Shown here piece after piece: positions 24,668 to 36,454 of a stretch of 64,000 nucleotides of DNA. This DNA comes from Camellia lanceoleosa. Taxonomy: Eukaryota > Streptophyta > Magnoliopsida > Ericales > Theaceae. A program made the position numbers and the translations under genes. The notes beneath the pieces are model-generated. The model had not been told where the DNA came from. It worked only from the letters and a program-made list of their open reading frames with translations, and did not search any database. Within the stretch, counting starts at the first letter, position 1. Each line of letters starts with the position of its first letter. The stretch is from the NCBI GenBank assembly GCA_025200525.1, contig CM045761.1:75669551-75733550 (forward strand), read 5' to 3'.

Positions 24668-26048
24668 TCAAATGTCCCTGCGCCCCCTCTCAGAGCTGAT
24701 CGAAGCCTCTGACGCCAAAGTGGGCCCTTCCTGTGCTTCTTCATTGAGCCAATCTAAGCACTCATCAGACAAAGTGCAATTGAAAGTAGGGGCGGGAGAC
24801 AGGAGTTCTCTAGTCCTCCACGCGGCTGCATGTCGGATAAGCTGCACACCTCGGACTGTAAATGTAGTCGGATACTCTATCCCTTCCGGTGGACAAGTCT
24901 GGTCATGACCAAACTGGTGCAGGATACGGAATGGAAAGTAGAAGACACCGTGAGTTAGGCCAATCAAGCGGATCCCAGTGTCCTGGAACATGCTATAGCT
25001 CATTGCCGGGAGATTGAGCCAAGGACAACGCCACGCAATACGGTCTGCTGACAAACTGCACATCCACTCGAACCACTAGCCCTTATCAAGGGCGTCGACT
25101 AGGCGTTGCCGAAAGAAGTAACCGCGAGCTGAGTAAGCCGGACAAGAGTCCACAACCCGCAGTTTATCCATCAACCATACCTGGGGAGGGATGAAAAATG
25201 AGAGAATAAAGAATAGAGAGATGTATGATGAGAGAACAAGTGAGAAAAGGGTTTTGTGAGGAAAAATCGAGCTCGAGAGCCGAGTAGTGTGAGCAGACAT
25301 AAATGTGAGATTGGGTGGGAAATATTACCTGCAGTAATAGTGGACTCCCTGCTAATCTGGTCGTCTCTCGATGGTAAAAGGCGTCTAAACCCAGCAACGT
25401 CTCAGCCAGAGTCATGGCAATGCAGCTTTTGCCTTCCTTCAAGCCTTGGGCAACCTCAATCAACCGGACACTAGACCCTCTGGAACCAGAAACGAACAGG
25501 AAATGAGATAGCATGCACAAACAGAGGGCATGTCGTCGAAAGCCTTGCCAATAATGGTCACTACGGTCGCCCATATCAGAAAACTGATGAACCAGGCTAG
25601 GAATGTCCAGCATCCCGTCGCAAATCACAGATCGAGAATTGTGCATGGTAAAGCCACACATCCGTCCTAAAGCTCGGGCATGGCCAAAATTGAGTTGGGG
25701 GAGAATCTCCTCATTGCGTTCAGATTCCATTAGAGCTTGGAAATATTCAAAAGTGGGACACACCTCTTGCCCGCTAAAGCTAAAGACATGTGTTACCGGG
25801 TTCTAAAACCTTGCCGCGGCATGGAGGAACGGAAAATGCAGCGGGGTACGGCGCAAAGTGAATAGTGCGTTTATGCCGAAAGCTTGAAATTCAAATTTTT
25901 CCGAGCCATACAAGTTGTTAATCCAAGTTGCGAGATTTTGGGCAAGAAATTCTTCCATTTGGAGCAAATCAGTGTGGAAATGAAGGAAACCCCGAAGTTG
26001 AGACCCTTTTGAAGAAGATAAGGTTGAGTGAAGGACAGATGTCAACAT
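24668..26048 (-). pseudogene. Antisense gene of inner Tat element, spliced, DUF7745-like
   Basis: It lies on the minus strand between integrase and the 3' LTR, like the antisense ORFs of Retand/Tat elements. From the ATG at 26048 the frame reads through one TAG (~25806) into VCPTFEYFQALMES, ARALGRMCGFTMHNSRSVIC, HALCLCMLSHFLFVSGSRGS, LIEVAQGLKEGKSCIAMTLA and LAGSPLLLQ. I associate this pattern with the plant DUF7745 / plant-mobile-domain group. A phase-0 intron (25328 to 25181, 148 bp, GTAATATT...TCCCCAG) joins it to VWLMDKLRVVDSCPAYSARG. A second stop (TAG near 25080) interrupts exon 2. Function is unknown; the spliced structure shows it was transcribed opposite to the element's genome. Confidence 0.75.
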
Positions 26049-26059
26049 TCTGCTGGTGC

Positions 26060-26200
26060 TGACACTTTAAGTGTCGACCGGCCAACTATAGTGCCGACCG
26101 GCCATCTGTTTTGGCCGGTGGGTCATCTTTTCGGCCGATGTCCATTCCTCAAGGCCGGTAGCCTTTCTACTCGGCCGGTGGTTCTCTTCCTTGCCCCATG
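26060..26200. repeat. GCCGACCGGCC cluster upstream of the antisense gene
   Basis: Words such as GTGTCGACCGGCCAAC, GTGCCGACCGGCC, TGGCCGGTGGGTC and CGGCCGGTGG repeat every ~25 bases. They sit immediately 5' of the antisense gene start (26048, minus). The same motif occurs in the LTRs and upstream of the antisense-type gene at 58458 (cluster 57957-58050), so it may be a promoter element. Confidence 0.7.
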
Positions 26201-26969
26201 AGCTGTTTATGCTAGGAATTTGGAAGATCCCACCACTTCCAATACCCTCCAGTGATCAATTCTTATGAGGGCGCGCCCATTTTCTTATCGAGTTGTTGCA
26301 TATTTGCTTATCGAGTTGTATTTCACTCTCTTTAAGTCTTTGTAATGTTTATCAAGGTGTACTCGCATTTGGCGAGTTTGCTGAGTTCCCCTGTTTTGCT
26401 TATCGAGTTGTAATTGGTTTACTACCTGATTATTACGATGCGATGCTTTGTTTTCAAAACACAGTTTCAATTTCAATCACATTGATATGTGATGCCTCGC
26501 GATGCGATGCATAGAACGCGCAAATGTAACACCTTTTGAACAAATAGCTGTTTCATTTCCATCATATGTTTTACAAACAACACACGCTTTTGAGAAATGA
26601 AACCTGCCCGAGGTAGTGCAATGTGCTTAAACTCCTAGTAAAAAGGAAAGTAAAGCAGAAGAATAGCAGAGTAGCAGAGTGCTGGGTTTGACACCGGTAA
26701 CCTCCCCCTTTCGGCCATCGTACCTTTTGCGCCCTTGTTCGGGTTAGTCTTGTGATTTGGCACCTTCATCACTTAAGGCAGTCCAAGAAATGGCGCCTTC
26801 AGAACATAAGCGGGGCTTCGAGTTGACCTCGTACCACAACTTTTGTGAGCGATGCTTGGAACATGCGAAGGATGTCCCTTCCCGTATCCTTTTATATTTT
26901 GTGAATTCCATAAATCCATTTCAATTATACTGTGTTGCAATACGTTGCATTTCAACATCATGTTTTACC

Positions 26970-27600
26970 ATGTTCAATTTCAAGTTTCTCTATACACATT
27001 GCATTGTATGCGTGCTTTGCTTTACTGATATGTGTTCAAGTTATGCGTGCTTTGCTTTACTGATATGTGTTCAAGTTTCTCTATACACATTGCATTGTAT
27101 GCGTGCTTTGCTTTGCTGATATGTGTTCAAGTTTCACTATACACATTGCATTGTATGCGTGCTTTGCTTTACTGATATGTGTTCAAATTTCTCTATACAC
27201 ATTGCATTGTATGCGTGCTTTGCTTTACTGATATGTGTTCAAGTTTCTCTATATACACATTGCATTCTATGCGTGCTTTGCTTTACTGATATGTGTTCAA
27301 GTTTCTCTATATACACATTGCATTGTATGCGTGCTTTGCTTTATTGATATGTGTTCAAATTTCTCTATATACACATTGCATTGTATGCGTGCTTTGCTTT
27401 ACTGATATGTGTTCAAGTTTCTATATATACACATTGCATTGTATGCGTGCTTTGCTTTACTAATATGTGTTCAAGTTTCTCTATATACACATCGCATTGT
27501 GTGCACATGTGCATTGCTTTACTCACATATGTTCAAGTTCTCTTTCCATACACATTGCGTGCATACGTGCATTGCTTTACTCACATGTGTTCAATCCTAC
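26970..27600. repeat. ~58-bp tandem array in 3' UTR of inner Tat element
   Basis: About ten units share GATATGTGTTCAAGTTTCTC, then TACACATTGCATTGTATGCG, then TGCTTTGCTTTAC. The spacing is 56-59 bases in the central copies and degrades to the right. Plant Tat/Ogre 3' UTRs are known to hold such hypervariable satellite-like arrays. The open frames across it are a by-product of the repeat. Confidence 0.92.
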
Positions 27601-28060
27601 TATCTTGCTGCACACATTGCATGCATTATCACACACTTTCGACTGCCTTGTCAGGCATGTCGCTAACAATATTGTACCTGTTAAGTTTGCTTCCTTTGCA
27701 GGCACGATATTGTATGTACGGTTCATTTGAGGCCGGCGCAACCGGACGAGCCGCACAGGTATTGTATCCTCCGCGTGAGACGTTTTGAGAATTGCATAAT
27801 TCTCTTACATCCTTTCTGCATTGTAGTGTAGATTGGCGTATGCTAGCTTATAACTGTTGCATGTGTGCTTCATTACAGCTTCCTTTGCATGATCATAAGT
27901 TATGCTCGGCCTCTTGCATCGTCTTGCATTTTGGCCCTGCCTTCGGGCGCATACCTTATTTGTCTCGCATGATTGTCCAAGTCTTCGGCCTTGTCAAAAA
28001 TGGGTCGTCTCTGGGCTTTGACATTCACTCCCGTCATTGTTGTGACTTCCGAGTTCTGTC

Positions 28061-28073
28061 AAAGAGGGGCAAC
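28061..28073 (+). other. Polypurine tract of inner Tat element
   Basis: AAAGAGGGGCAAC directly abuts the 3' LTR start TGTAGAC. The same tract in reverse (GTTGCCCCTCTTT) abuts LTR-B at 56701. Confidence 0.9.
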
Positions 28074-31000
28074 TGTAGACACCCCATTTTTGACCGTCCT
28101 CAAGACTTGGACGTCACCGCTTGAACACTCGGTGATTACCCATGTTTGTGTTTGTTTGGAGTTCCCGGAGTCCTCGGCTATGCGCCCTGCCTCAGGACCT
28201 CCGAACTTGACCGTTTTGTGTCTGGTTTTGCACCAAACACTTGTGTTTTGCCCCAAACACTTTTGTTTTGCCTTGGAGGGGCAGGGAATGCCTTCTCAGG
28301 CATCCCCACACACCACCGGCAGTGGCTAGAGGCCACCGGCTGGTTGTTGTTTCCATCGGCACTATATTGTGCCGGTCAGCACTATTTTGTGCCGATCGGC
28401 ACTCTTTTTGGCAAAATGACCATTTTGCCCTGCCGACCACTTTACGGCTGTTTTTGGAGATATTTTTAGGCAGCTGTATCACACTTTCTTCCCCTCCATA
28501 CTTGTGTATGGAGGGATGAGCCTCTTGTTTGCTTAGTTGCTAAGCTTACAAGATTGCCTCCTCTATAAGAGGAGGCCTTGTCTTCTTGGCTTAAGGGTTA
28601 GCCACTTTGAGAGACTAAAAACCAGAGCTCACATACCTCTCTCTCTATATTTACCATCTCTCATCCTTGTGTGTGTGTGTTCTAAGCCTAAAAGGTGTGT
28701 TTTACCATACTTTTGCACCATTACACACACCATTACACCTTAGCTCGAGATTGAGAGACTTGAGAGGTTGTTTGTTGAAGTTTTGGACTGACTTTGATCA
28801 CTAGAGAGTGGCTGGACCACCTATTCTTCAAGGGATCTTCAAGGGTAAACTCTTTACTTTAGTTTCCCCATTCTTGTAACTAGTTTTTACCCCTCTTGCT
28901 TTGTGATTTAAGCTTTGTGCATAACATAAAAAAAATCTTGTTTTTACTTGCTCAAGAACATTCATTAAGGTCACTTTTGTATTTGAGTGAAGCCTCACTC
29001 TTTTAGGCCTTGTTTTGGTCCTTTTGTGCCTTTTTTTTGGAGCATTGTCTAACTTCAGTGTTTTTGGTCTTCTCACCACTGAAAACCAGTGGGTTTTAAG
29101 TGGTGAGGGAGGTGTTTTGAAGTCTCATGTAGGGGAGGGACACCCCTCTCCCCTTTGTCCATCTTTGGCTTTCATTCTTGGCTCATGAGGTAGCATATGT
29201 GCATGCTTGCATTTGGCTTCATTTCAGAACTTTTTGGGGTGTTTTAAGTCATGTTATACCTCTGTCTAAGGTTGGTTTCGTGACCCTTAACATGCTTCCC
29301 ATACTTGCTTTGTAATGTTCCATTTTGCTTAGAGACATGCCATGTGTTTAGCCTCATGTATCTCCATGTTTTTAGCTTAGCATCTTGAAGATGTTGGTCT
29401 TGATTTACCATGTTTTAGGGCTGTGAGCCACTGATTTGGCCATGTATAGTGTGCTTGACATGGTTGTTTTGTATTCTAGGCTTGTAAGCCTCATGCATTT
29501 TGGTTCCTAGCATGTTCAACCTTGATCATCCTCATGATTTGGCATCATTTGTGACCCTATTTCAGTCCATAAATCATGTGTGTATGTTTACATATGTGAC
29601 CATTTTCATGCTTCAAGGGTGTCCCCTTTTATGTCTAGGAATTGGCATTGTGTATGCTTGCATGATTAATACATTTTGGGGCTGCCATATGTGGGTTTTG
29701 GGTGTCATTTTGCATGATAGAAGTCTGTTTTTGGTTGTTAGATGCATGCCATGAGTGGCCTTGATAATGGTAGTAAGGTACTCTCTTTGGTGCCCTTGGT
29801 TTTGGGCCTATTGCCTTGCATGCTTGCATGAGTTTTGGTCATCATTTTGGGCATGTTTTGCCACTGTTTTAGGGAGGTTTGAGGGCTGTCCCATTGTAGC
29901 TTAGTCTACCATTGCATGTTTAGTATATGTGTGTTGCATGCTTAGTCAACATGGTCTTGACATAAGACAATCCTACTGCCTTAGGTGTTCATGTTTGTAT
30001 CACACTTTGCATTGTGCATGCTTAGTATTGTATACTTCCCATGATGTGTTACATAGCATTTGGCATGCCTTACACTTTTGTGTCATGTTGCATTGTTGAT
30101 GCATGTTTGCATGGATTGCATTTCATTACTTGGTTTGGGGCGTCAAACCAAGTGTGGGAAATGAGGGTGTTTGTACTCCAAGTGACAAAACACACCTCAA
30201 TTCCCATGTCACTAAGGCCCTTGACTTTGGCGTGATAGGGACTTAGTTATCATTGTTGTGTTGCATGCATTTTACATTGAAATGCAACCTTGGTATCTTA
30301 GGCTATCATGCACCAAGGTGCACAATTGATAGCCCTAGAACCAAGAGCCATGTTTCCTTGAGTCCCATTCATGATAGGAAGCATTGGCCATGCATAAATA
30401 TGCTCAAAAATCCAATACCATGCCTTCTTTTCTTTGTCTTTGTCAAAGCTGTCTTCTGCAGAATTTTGTGCCGACCGGCAGAAAGAGTGCCGACCAAGAC
30501 CTTGTATTGCTGGCCGATAGACTATTTTTGACCGGTGGCCACCACAAGCCGGTGGTAGTTTCCTCCGGTGGCACTCAGAGAACACAAGGAAGGTTTCACA
30601 GGACTTTGGTATTTTTTGGAGAGGCAGGCGATAAAAGCAGTGCGATGGCACGGTGTAGGCTTTTCGCAAGTCGCAACGAGCATGCATCATTCGCACATCC
30701 CGAGGCAGGGTTGAGGCCCCCTTTCTTTTATTTACTTGATTTAATTTTAGTAATTAGAATTTTGTAATAATTTATTCATTTATTCTTTGGACTGTATTAT
30801 TATTTTGGCCCCTCTGTGTGAGGGCATAATTGTAATAAGCGTGGGTGAGTGGGTGTATGTCTTCCAACCCCCATTTCTTTCTCCCTTATATTTACCTGCT
30901 TTCAATGGTAGATTAGGACACGTTTAAATTAGCATACCTTATGCAATGCATGCGTGCATTCATGCATTTGTTTACATACATCGGGCTCGGTACATCATAC

Positions 31001-31853
31001 AAACTGCATCGTACTTTCAATTCCAAATTGAATACGTGATAGTTGTTGCATTTCATGTGCCATGCTTAGGATAGCCGAGCCTGTCTAGATTACATTCCGT
31101 ATGCGATGCATTAGTCACTTAACATAAACTAGGTCATGCATGTTTTGCTAACTGGTTTCTTGTTTTTGTAGCGAACCGATGTAAGTATTTTACGCTTTAG
31201 CATACCACATGCGTGTGAATGTTGCCATGACGGTATGCTTACCATGCGACTAAATGCTTATGTGATATTCTTTGTTTGAGTGCCTGTGGGTGAAGGTTGG
31301 ATTGCCTGAGTTGGAACAACTCATTGAAATCCGTATTTTAGCCTACTTGCGAGTAGCAAAATCTGACACGTTTTTCGAAGCAAAACGGATATGCAATGTT
31401 TATTTTCAAGTTAGGCAATCTAGTCTATACTTTTGTGTTGTGCACATCACATAGTAATTCTAAGTTAATAATTGGAATAAGAGCATAAAGTTTTCAAAAA
31501 GCGGATATTATGGTTAGTAGAGGCGGTCTTGGACGGGCGAAAGTGCTCATAGTGACCTTCGATCGTACCCAAGCTCGAGCCAAGACCACTTTGGTGATAG
31601 CGGACACGTGGCATTTGGCAGAGTCGGGGTTTCCTAAATTTCCCATTTTAAAAATATTTAGGTGGCGACTCTGTCTCAAAAGCGGATCCATGTTTGGCAC
31701 TACTTTTCAAAAATCTGTTTTCTCAAAACGATTTGCCGGATTTGGACTCTTTGGTTCAGATTTAGAACCGTGACAATTTGAGTCCGAACTGTAGTAAACC
31801 CAATATGAACGGAACGGGGTTCATCCCCCCCGGGGCGTTCAGGGACGTCTACA
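28074..31853 (+). repeat. 3' LTR of inner Tat element
   Basis: 3780 bp from TGTAGACACCCC to GGGACGTCTACA, with inverted terminal GTAGAC/GTCTAC. TATA palindrome at 28557-28575. It retains a hairpin at 29072-29107 (arms CTCACCACT/AGTGGTGAG) and a 20-bp duplication near 28250 that the 5' LTR lacks. Confidence 0.95.
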
Positions 31854-33392
31854 CCATCACTGCCTTTTAAAATGGGTTTGCATCCTGACAGTGCTCTCTG
31901 TATCTCTATGACTAGAAGACCTCCCAAAATAGTCTGGGTGTTGATGAAGAAAGTTGAGGAATACTTCAAAGTGGAAGATGACGCCTTGCGGGTTAAAGCC
32001 GGAAACGTGGCCAAGAAGACGGCCCCCTCTGAAATTGTTCAGCTGTTAAATTGTGTACCACCTCAAAGCCCTGAACTACGGCATAGGGCTAAACGAGACA
32101 AGAGACGAGATTCTCGCCGATCAAACGACCAATGCCTCCACCGAGCAAATGAACAACTACAAGTCGATGGTAGGCGCACAAGGCACATAGACAAGAAATA
32201 CACGGAGTTGTCAGAGCCGATCAGCGCAGTTATGTCCAAAGTCCAACACCTTCCGTTCTTTAAATGGCCGCCCAAAATGGTGGGACCTCCCGAAACAAGA
32301 TGGGATAGACGGTGCGAGTATCACAAGGATCACGGCCATGATACTGAGAGTTGTTATGCATTGAAGGATCACCTGGAGGAATTGGTACAAGATGGTCGGC
32401 TACAACAGTACATCCGAAAAGGCAACTCAACCAAAGCAATGGCCTTACGACAGAATTCACCTCCACTCGGCGTGATCCACATGATTTACAGCCTGCCAAT
32501 GTCATCCGCGGTACATATGATTCAGTCGAATCCTGACCCTCAAAATCAACTCACTCCAGCTAAACGGCCCTATGAAGCCGCGAGCATTGCTTTCGATGAT
32601 TCATATTTGGCTAGAGTGACACTTCTCTACATGAATCCCTTGGTAATCGAGTTACGCGTAAATCGATTCACCGTTGAGCGTGTACTCATTGATCTGGGGA
32701 GCACATCAGAAGTTATGTATTACAAGACATTCACCAAACTCGGCTTCTTCGAATTGGATCTTTCTCCAGCTCATTATCCATTATTCGGCTTCAACGCGAA
32801 TCCAGAATACCCGTTGGGAAAAATCACACTACCCGTTCGAGCGGGCTCCCAAACAGTGGATGTGGAATTCTTGGTCGTCAAGCTGCCATTGCCGTATAAT
32901 CTCATCATGGGGCGAACTTGGTTGCATACTATGCAAGCCGTGCCAAGCACCTATCATCAGCTGCTACGCTTCCCGACAGAACGCGGCATTGTGCAAATCT
33001 GTGGCTCCCAGAAATCGGCACAAGCATGTTATCTCCTTACTGGAAAGACGCCAAAAGAGTTGCAAGTGAATTCTATTGAGGTACCGAATCGAGAGAACCT
33101 CGATGATGTTGGGCGGCTCCCAAGTGAAAAGGCCACGGACGCCCTAGATCAAGTTGAGATTGACGGAAACCCAGACAGGTTCTTCATGGTCGGTGCCTCC
33201 CTGAATCAAGCCGACATACAGCATCTAATTTCCTTCCTGCTCGGCAACCTTGATGTATTTGTGTGGACTCCAAATGAGATGCCGGGTGTAGATCTGTCTG
33301 TTTCTCAGCACCGTTTAAATGTTGACCCTAAATTGAAGCCGATTATTCAGAAAAGTCGGCGGTCAAGGCGAAACACTTGCCATTGTTGTTAA
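31854..33392 (+). pseudogene. gag: Outer Tat gag C-terminus, nucleocapsid and protease
   Basis: This continues the gag cut at 11926. The frame stays open from the ATG at 31872 for 506 codons. It carries PKIVWVLMKKVEEYFKVEDD, an intact zinc knuckle C-x2-H-x4-H-x4-C (residues 148-161) and the protease domain. The active site is VLIDLGSTSEVMYY (residues 270-283): the D-T/S-G triad reads D-L-G. Next come YNLIMGRTWLH and the pre-RT region (FVWTPNEMPGVDLSVSQHRL). The frame is lost just before RT. Protease activity is doubtful because of the Leu in the triad. Confidence 0.88.
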
Positions 33393-34038
33393 AGAGGTTA
33401 TTTGGTTGCTTGTGTAGGAGCTATCGAGTGACCTACCCCACATGGCTCTCGAATACTGTGGTTGTGAAGAAAAAAAAAATGGGACTTGGTGTGTTTGCGT
33501 TGATTTCACTGAGCTAAACAAAGCTTGCCCCAAGGATTGTTTTCCCCTACCCAGAATTGACCAACTTGTAGATGCTACGGCACGTCACCAGCGTATGAGC
33601 TTTCTTGATGCCTACAGAGGCTACCATCAAATCGCCATGCATCCAGAGGACCAAGACAAAACTGCATTCCTCACCCTAAGAGGAACCTATTGCTATAAGG
33701 TTATGCCTTTTGGGCTGAAGAATGCAGGGCCAACTTACCAAAGGCTAGTCACCACCATGTTCAAGGAGCAACTTGGCCAGACTATGAAAGTTTACATTGA
33801 CGATATGGTGGTCAAGTCCAAAGAAGAGCAAACTCATCTAGCCGATTTGGAAGAGACATTTGGCATTCTACGCAAATACAGAATGAAGCTGAACGCTTCC
33901 AAATGTGCCTTTGGGATCGGCTCTGGCAAATTCTTGGGTTACATAGTCAACACTGAGGAATCGAAGCCAATCCGAGGCAAATCATCGCAATCCTGGAACT
34001 CGGCTCCCCTCGATCGGTTAAGGAGGTTTAGAAGTTGA
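33393..34038 (+). pseudogene. Outer Tat reverse transcriptase
   Basis: The frame from 33442 has GTWCVCVDFTELNKACPKDC, MSFLDAYRGYHQIAMHPED (Asp56), YKVMPFGLKNAGPTYQRL and VYIDDMVVKSKEE (YIDD at residues 118-121), so the catalytic Asp residues are intact. Upstream, the expected TYPTWLSNTVVVKKKNG reading frame changes at a run of ten A (about 33469-33478), a one-base slip. Downstream the frame ends at 34038, where a thumb-region frameshift follows. A domain with good residues inside a broken polyprotein. Confidence 0.9.
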
Positions 34039-34640
34039 TAGGGATGGCTGCCGCACTCAACAGGTTGATCAGTCGTTCCACGGACCGCTACCGACAATTC
34101 TTTCAGACACTACGATAGGGCAAAGCTTTTGAATGGACCTCCGAGTGCGAAGTCGCTTTTAACAGTCTAAAGGCTTATCTCTGATCTGTTCCACTTTTGA
34201 TGACACCATCAGCAGGCGACCCGCTCATTTTATATCTGGTCATCTCCGGCCGGTATCGACCTTTGTATTCTTTGAAGGGAGAGCTTGGAGAACAGCGACC
34301 AGTATATTATGTGAGCAAGGTAATGGTTGACGCCGAAACCCGTTACCTTCCATTGGAAAAACTCATCCTAGCCCTAGTCATGGCTGCAAGAAAACTGATG
34401 CATTACTTCTAGGGGCATAGTATCGGGGTACTAACAGATTACCCCCTCCGATCAGCACTACATAGTGCAGAAGCATCTGTGCGCGTTTTGAAATGGGCCC
34501 TCGAACTCGGCCAGTGCGATATTCAATTTATGCCTAGAACCTCAATCAAGGGGCAAGTACTTGATGATTTTGTAGCTAAATTCACAGGGGGTGTTGCCGA
34601 CTTCAAGACCGACCAAACTCAACCCAAGCTGAATTAGAGA
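34039..34640 (+). pseudogene. Outer Tat RT thumb and Gypsy RNase H, multiple stops
   Basis: Reading through stops gives GMAAALNRLISRSTDRYRQF, FEWTSECEVAFNSLKAYL, PVYYVSKVMVDAETRYLPLE, LALVMAARKLMHYF and VLKWALELGQCDIQFMPRTS. These are the standard thumb and RNase H motifs in order. Stops sit at codons normally CAG, CGA or CAA (for example after HYF and AYL). Confidence 0.82.
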
Positions 34641-35040
34641 ATTTATGTGGGGGACATTTGGCAGTTGTATTGTAACGGGTCATCCGATCAATGGGGCAGT
34701 GGAACCAGAGTAGTAATTATGGCTCTCGACGGCGCAATAATTGAGCAGGCCGTCAAATTCGGCTTCGAAGCATCAAATAACGAGACCGAATACGATGCCC
34801 TTCTAACCAGTTTGCGGAATGCACATCTTCTGGGTGCTCGGCGTTTGCTTGTATTTTGCGATTCAAAACTGGTGATCAATTAACTAAAGGGGGAGTACGC
34901 GGCAAAAAATGACCGTATGGCGGCTTACATGAAAACAGCTAACTCCTTGCTAGCAAAATTTGACCATCATGAGTTGAATCAAATAACATGTGATCAGAAC
35001 ACACATGCAGATGCCCTGGCTTGCCTAGCCTCCGCCATTA
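34641..35040 (+). pseudogene. Outer Tat second (archaeal-type) RNase H
   Basis: WQLYCNGSSDQWGSGTRVVI has Asn where the first catalytic Asp is expected. ASNNETEYDALL, LLVFCDSKLVIN and NTHADALACLASA keep the other three acidic residues. A TAA (CAA to TAA) follows VIN. The domain marks the element as Tat lineage. Confidence 0.82.
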
Positions 35041-36379
35041 ACTCAAAGATTAAACGGACCATCGAAGTAGGTTTCATCCCGGAGCCGAGCATTGGCCCTT
35101 CAGAGGAAGTCCAGGTCAATGCCATAGAGTCAGGACCAAGTTGGATGGACCCCACTGCTGCATTCTTATCTTCCGAACAGCTCCCAGCGGACAAGAAAGA
35201 AGCGCACAAGTTGCGAAACAAAGCCCTACGATACTACTTGGATTCGCAAGGAAAGCTTTATAAAAAATCCCTTTCTGGTCGACATCTGGAATGCGTACAT
35301 CTGGACAAAGTCGAAGAGCTTCTGACTAAAATACATGAAGGCAGTTGTGGCACACATTCTGATGGGCGCTCTTTGGCTCATCGAGTTGTGACACAAGGGT
35401 ATTACTGGCCGACAATGAGAGCTGATGCCGAGTGTTACGTGAAAAAGTGCGAACAGTGCCAGAAGTTCTCTCCTCTGATTCACATGCCTACTGAACAGTT
35501 AAGCTCCATAACCAGCCCTTGCCCGTTCGCTCAATGGGGACTTGACATCGTCAGACCGCTGCCTTGTGCTCCGGGTAACAAGTGATTTCTGATCGTCGCG
35601 ACTGATTATTTCACGAAATGGGTAGAAGCGGAGGTACTAACACACATCCGAGATACCGACGTAAAGCATTTTGTATGGAGAAATATCATAACGCGGTTCG
35701 GCATTCCCAGAGCACTTATATCAGACAACGGCACCCAATTTAATTGCGGAGTCTACCGGGAACTTTGCAGCAAGTATGGTATTCGGCCCTACTTCTCCAC
35801 CCCGGCTTATCCACAGAGTAATGGCAAAGCTGAAGCCTCTAATAAAAGCATTTTAGACGACATCAAAAAGAGGTTGGAGAAGACGAAAGGCCGATGGGTT
35901 GAAGAACTGTCGAGTGTAGTATGGGCTCATCGCACAACACCAGGACGGTCCACCGGGAAACACCGTTCGCTTTATGCTTCGGAACGCAGGCAATCATTCC
36001 CTTGGAGATCGGCCTCCCAACTTTGAAATCAAGAGTTTTTGACTTGGGCCGAAACGACATGATGCTGGCCTTGGACTTGGTTCTTATTGAAGAGCAGAGA
36101 GACCGCGCCCTTGCATCCATGGCACGGTACTAGCAGCAGCTTGCTAAGTCATATAATCAGCGTGTTCAACTGCACCGCCACACACCAGGAGAGTTGGTCC
36201 TGAAGAAAGTGCTTCCAACTGCCAAGAATCCGGCCGACGAAAAATTAGGACCTAACTGGGACGACCCTTATCAGATCGACTCAGTTGCGGGAGTAGGGGC
36301 ATATCGGCTCAAAGACATGTTTGGGAGGAGTCTGCCACGACCTTGGAATTCCACGCATTTACGTAAATTCTATCATTGA
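35041..36379 (+). pseudogene. Outer Tat integrase, catalytic residues intact but frame broken
   Basis: Zinc-binding HHCC is complete: KIHEGSCGTH and YVKKCEQCQKF. The core keeps WGLDIVRPLP (Asp), a TGA at 35583, VATDYFTKWVEAEVL, RALISDNGTQFN (Asp) and YPQSNGKAEASNKSI (Glu). The frame then shifts near 35965. It resumes after a TAG at 36131 with LAKSYNQRV and ends with a GPNWDDPYQI/AYRLKD module (GPY/F, 36194-36379). Despite the intact DDE triad it cannot be made as one protein. Confidence 0.88.
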
Positions 36380-36454
36380 CCCGACTTGTGGGGCTTGATA
36401 CTTGTACATATTTCACTTTTGCAATGCAAAGTTTCCCATTTCCTCATCACGCAA

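Larger units (their letters stand above)
11927..31853 (+). mobile_element. Inner Ty3/Gypsy Tat/Ogre-type retrotransposon
   Basis: Two 3.7-kb LTRs (11927-15668, 28074-31853) begin TGTAGACACCCC; the 3' copy ends ACGTCTACA. The element is bounded by a perfect CCATC duplication (11922-11926, 31854-31858) inside the gag of the outer element. The internal region holds PBS, long leader, gag, protease with G-patch, RT, RNase H, second RNase H, integrase, an antisense spliced gene, a tandem array and PPT. At 19.9 kb it is in the Ogre size range. LTR copies differ by roughly 2% in the parts I compared, so it is younger than its host element, yet every open frame is broken. Confidence 0.95.

Noticed and set aside
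27123..27788. Overlapping open frames with repeating FKFLYIHIALYACFALLI-like peptides
   Set aside because: They are created by the 58-bp tandem array, shift frame from unit to unit and have no coding features.
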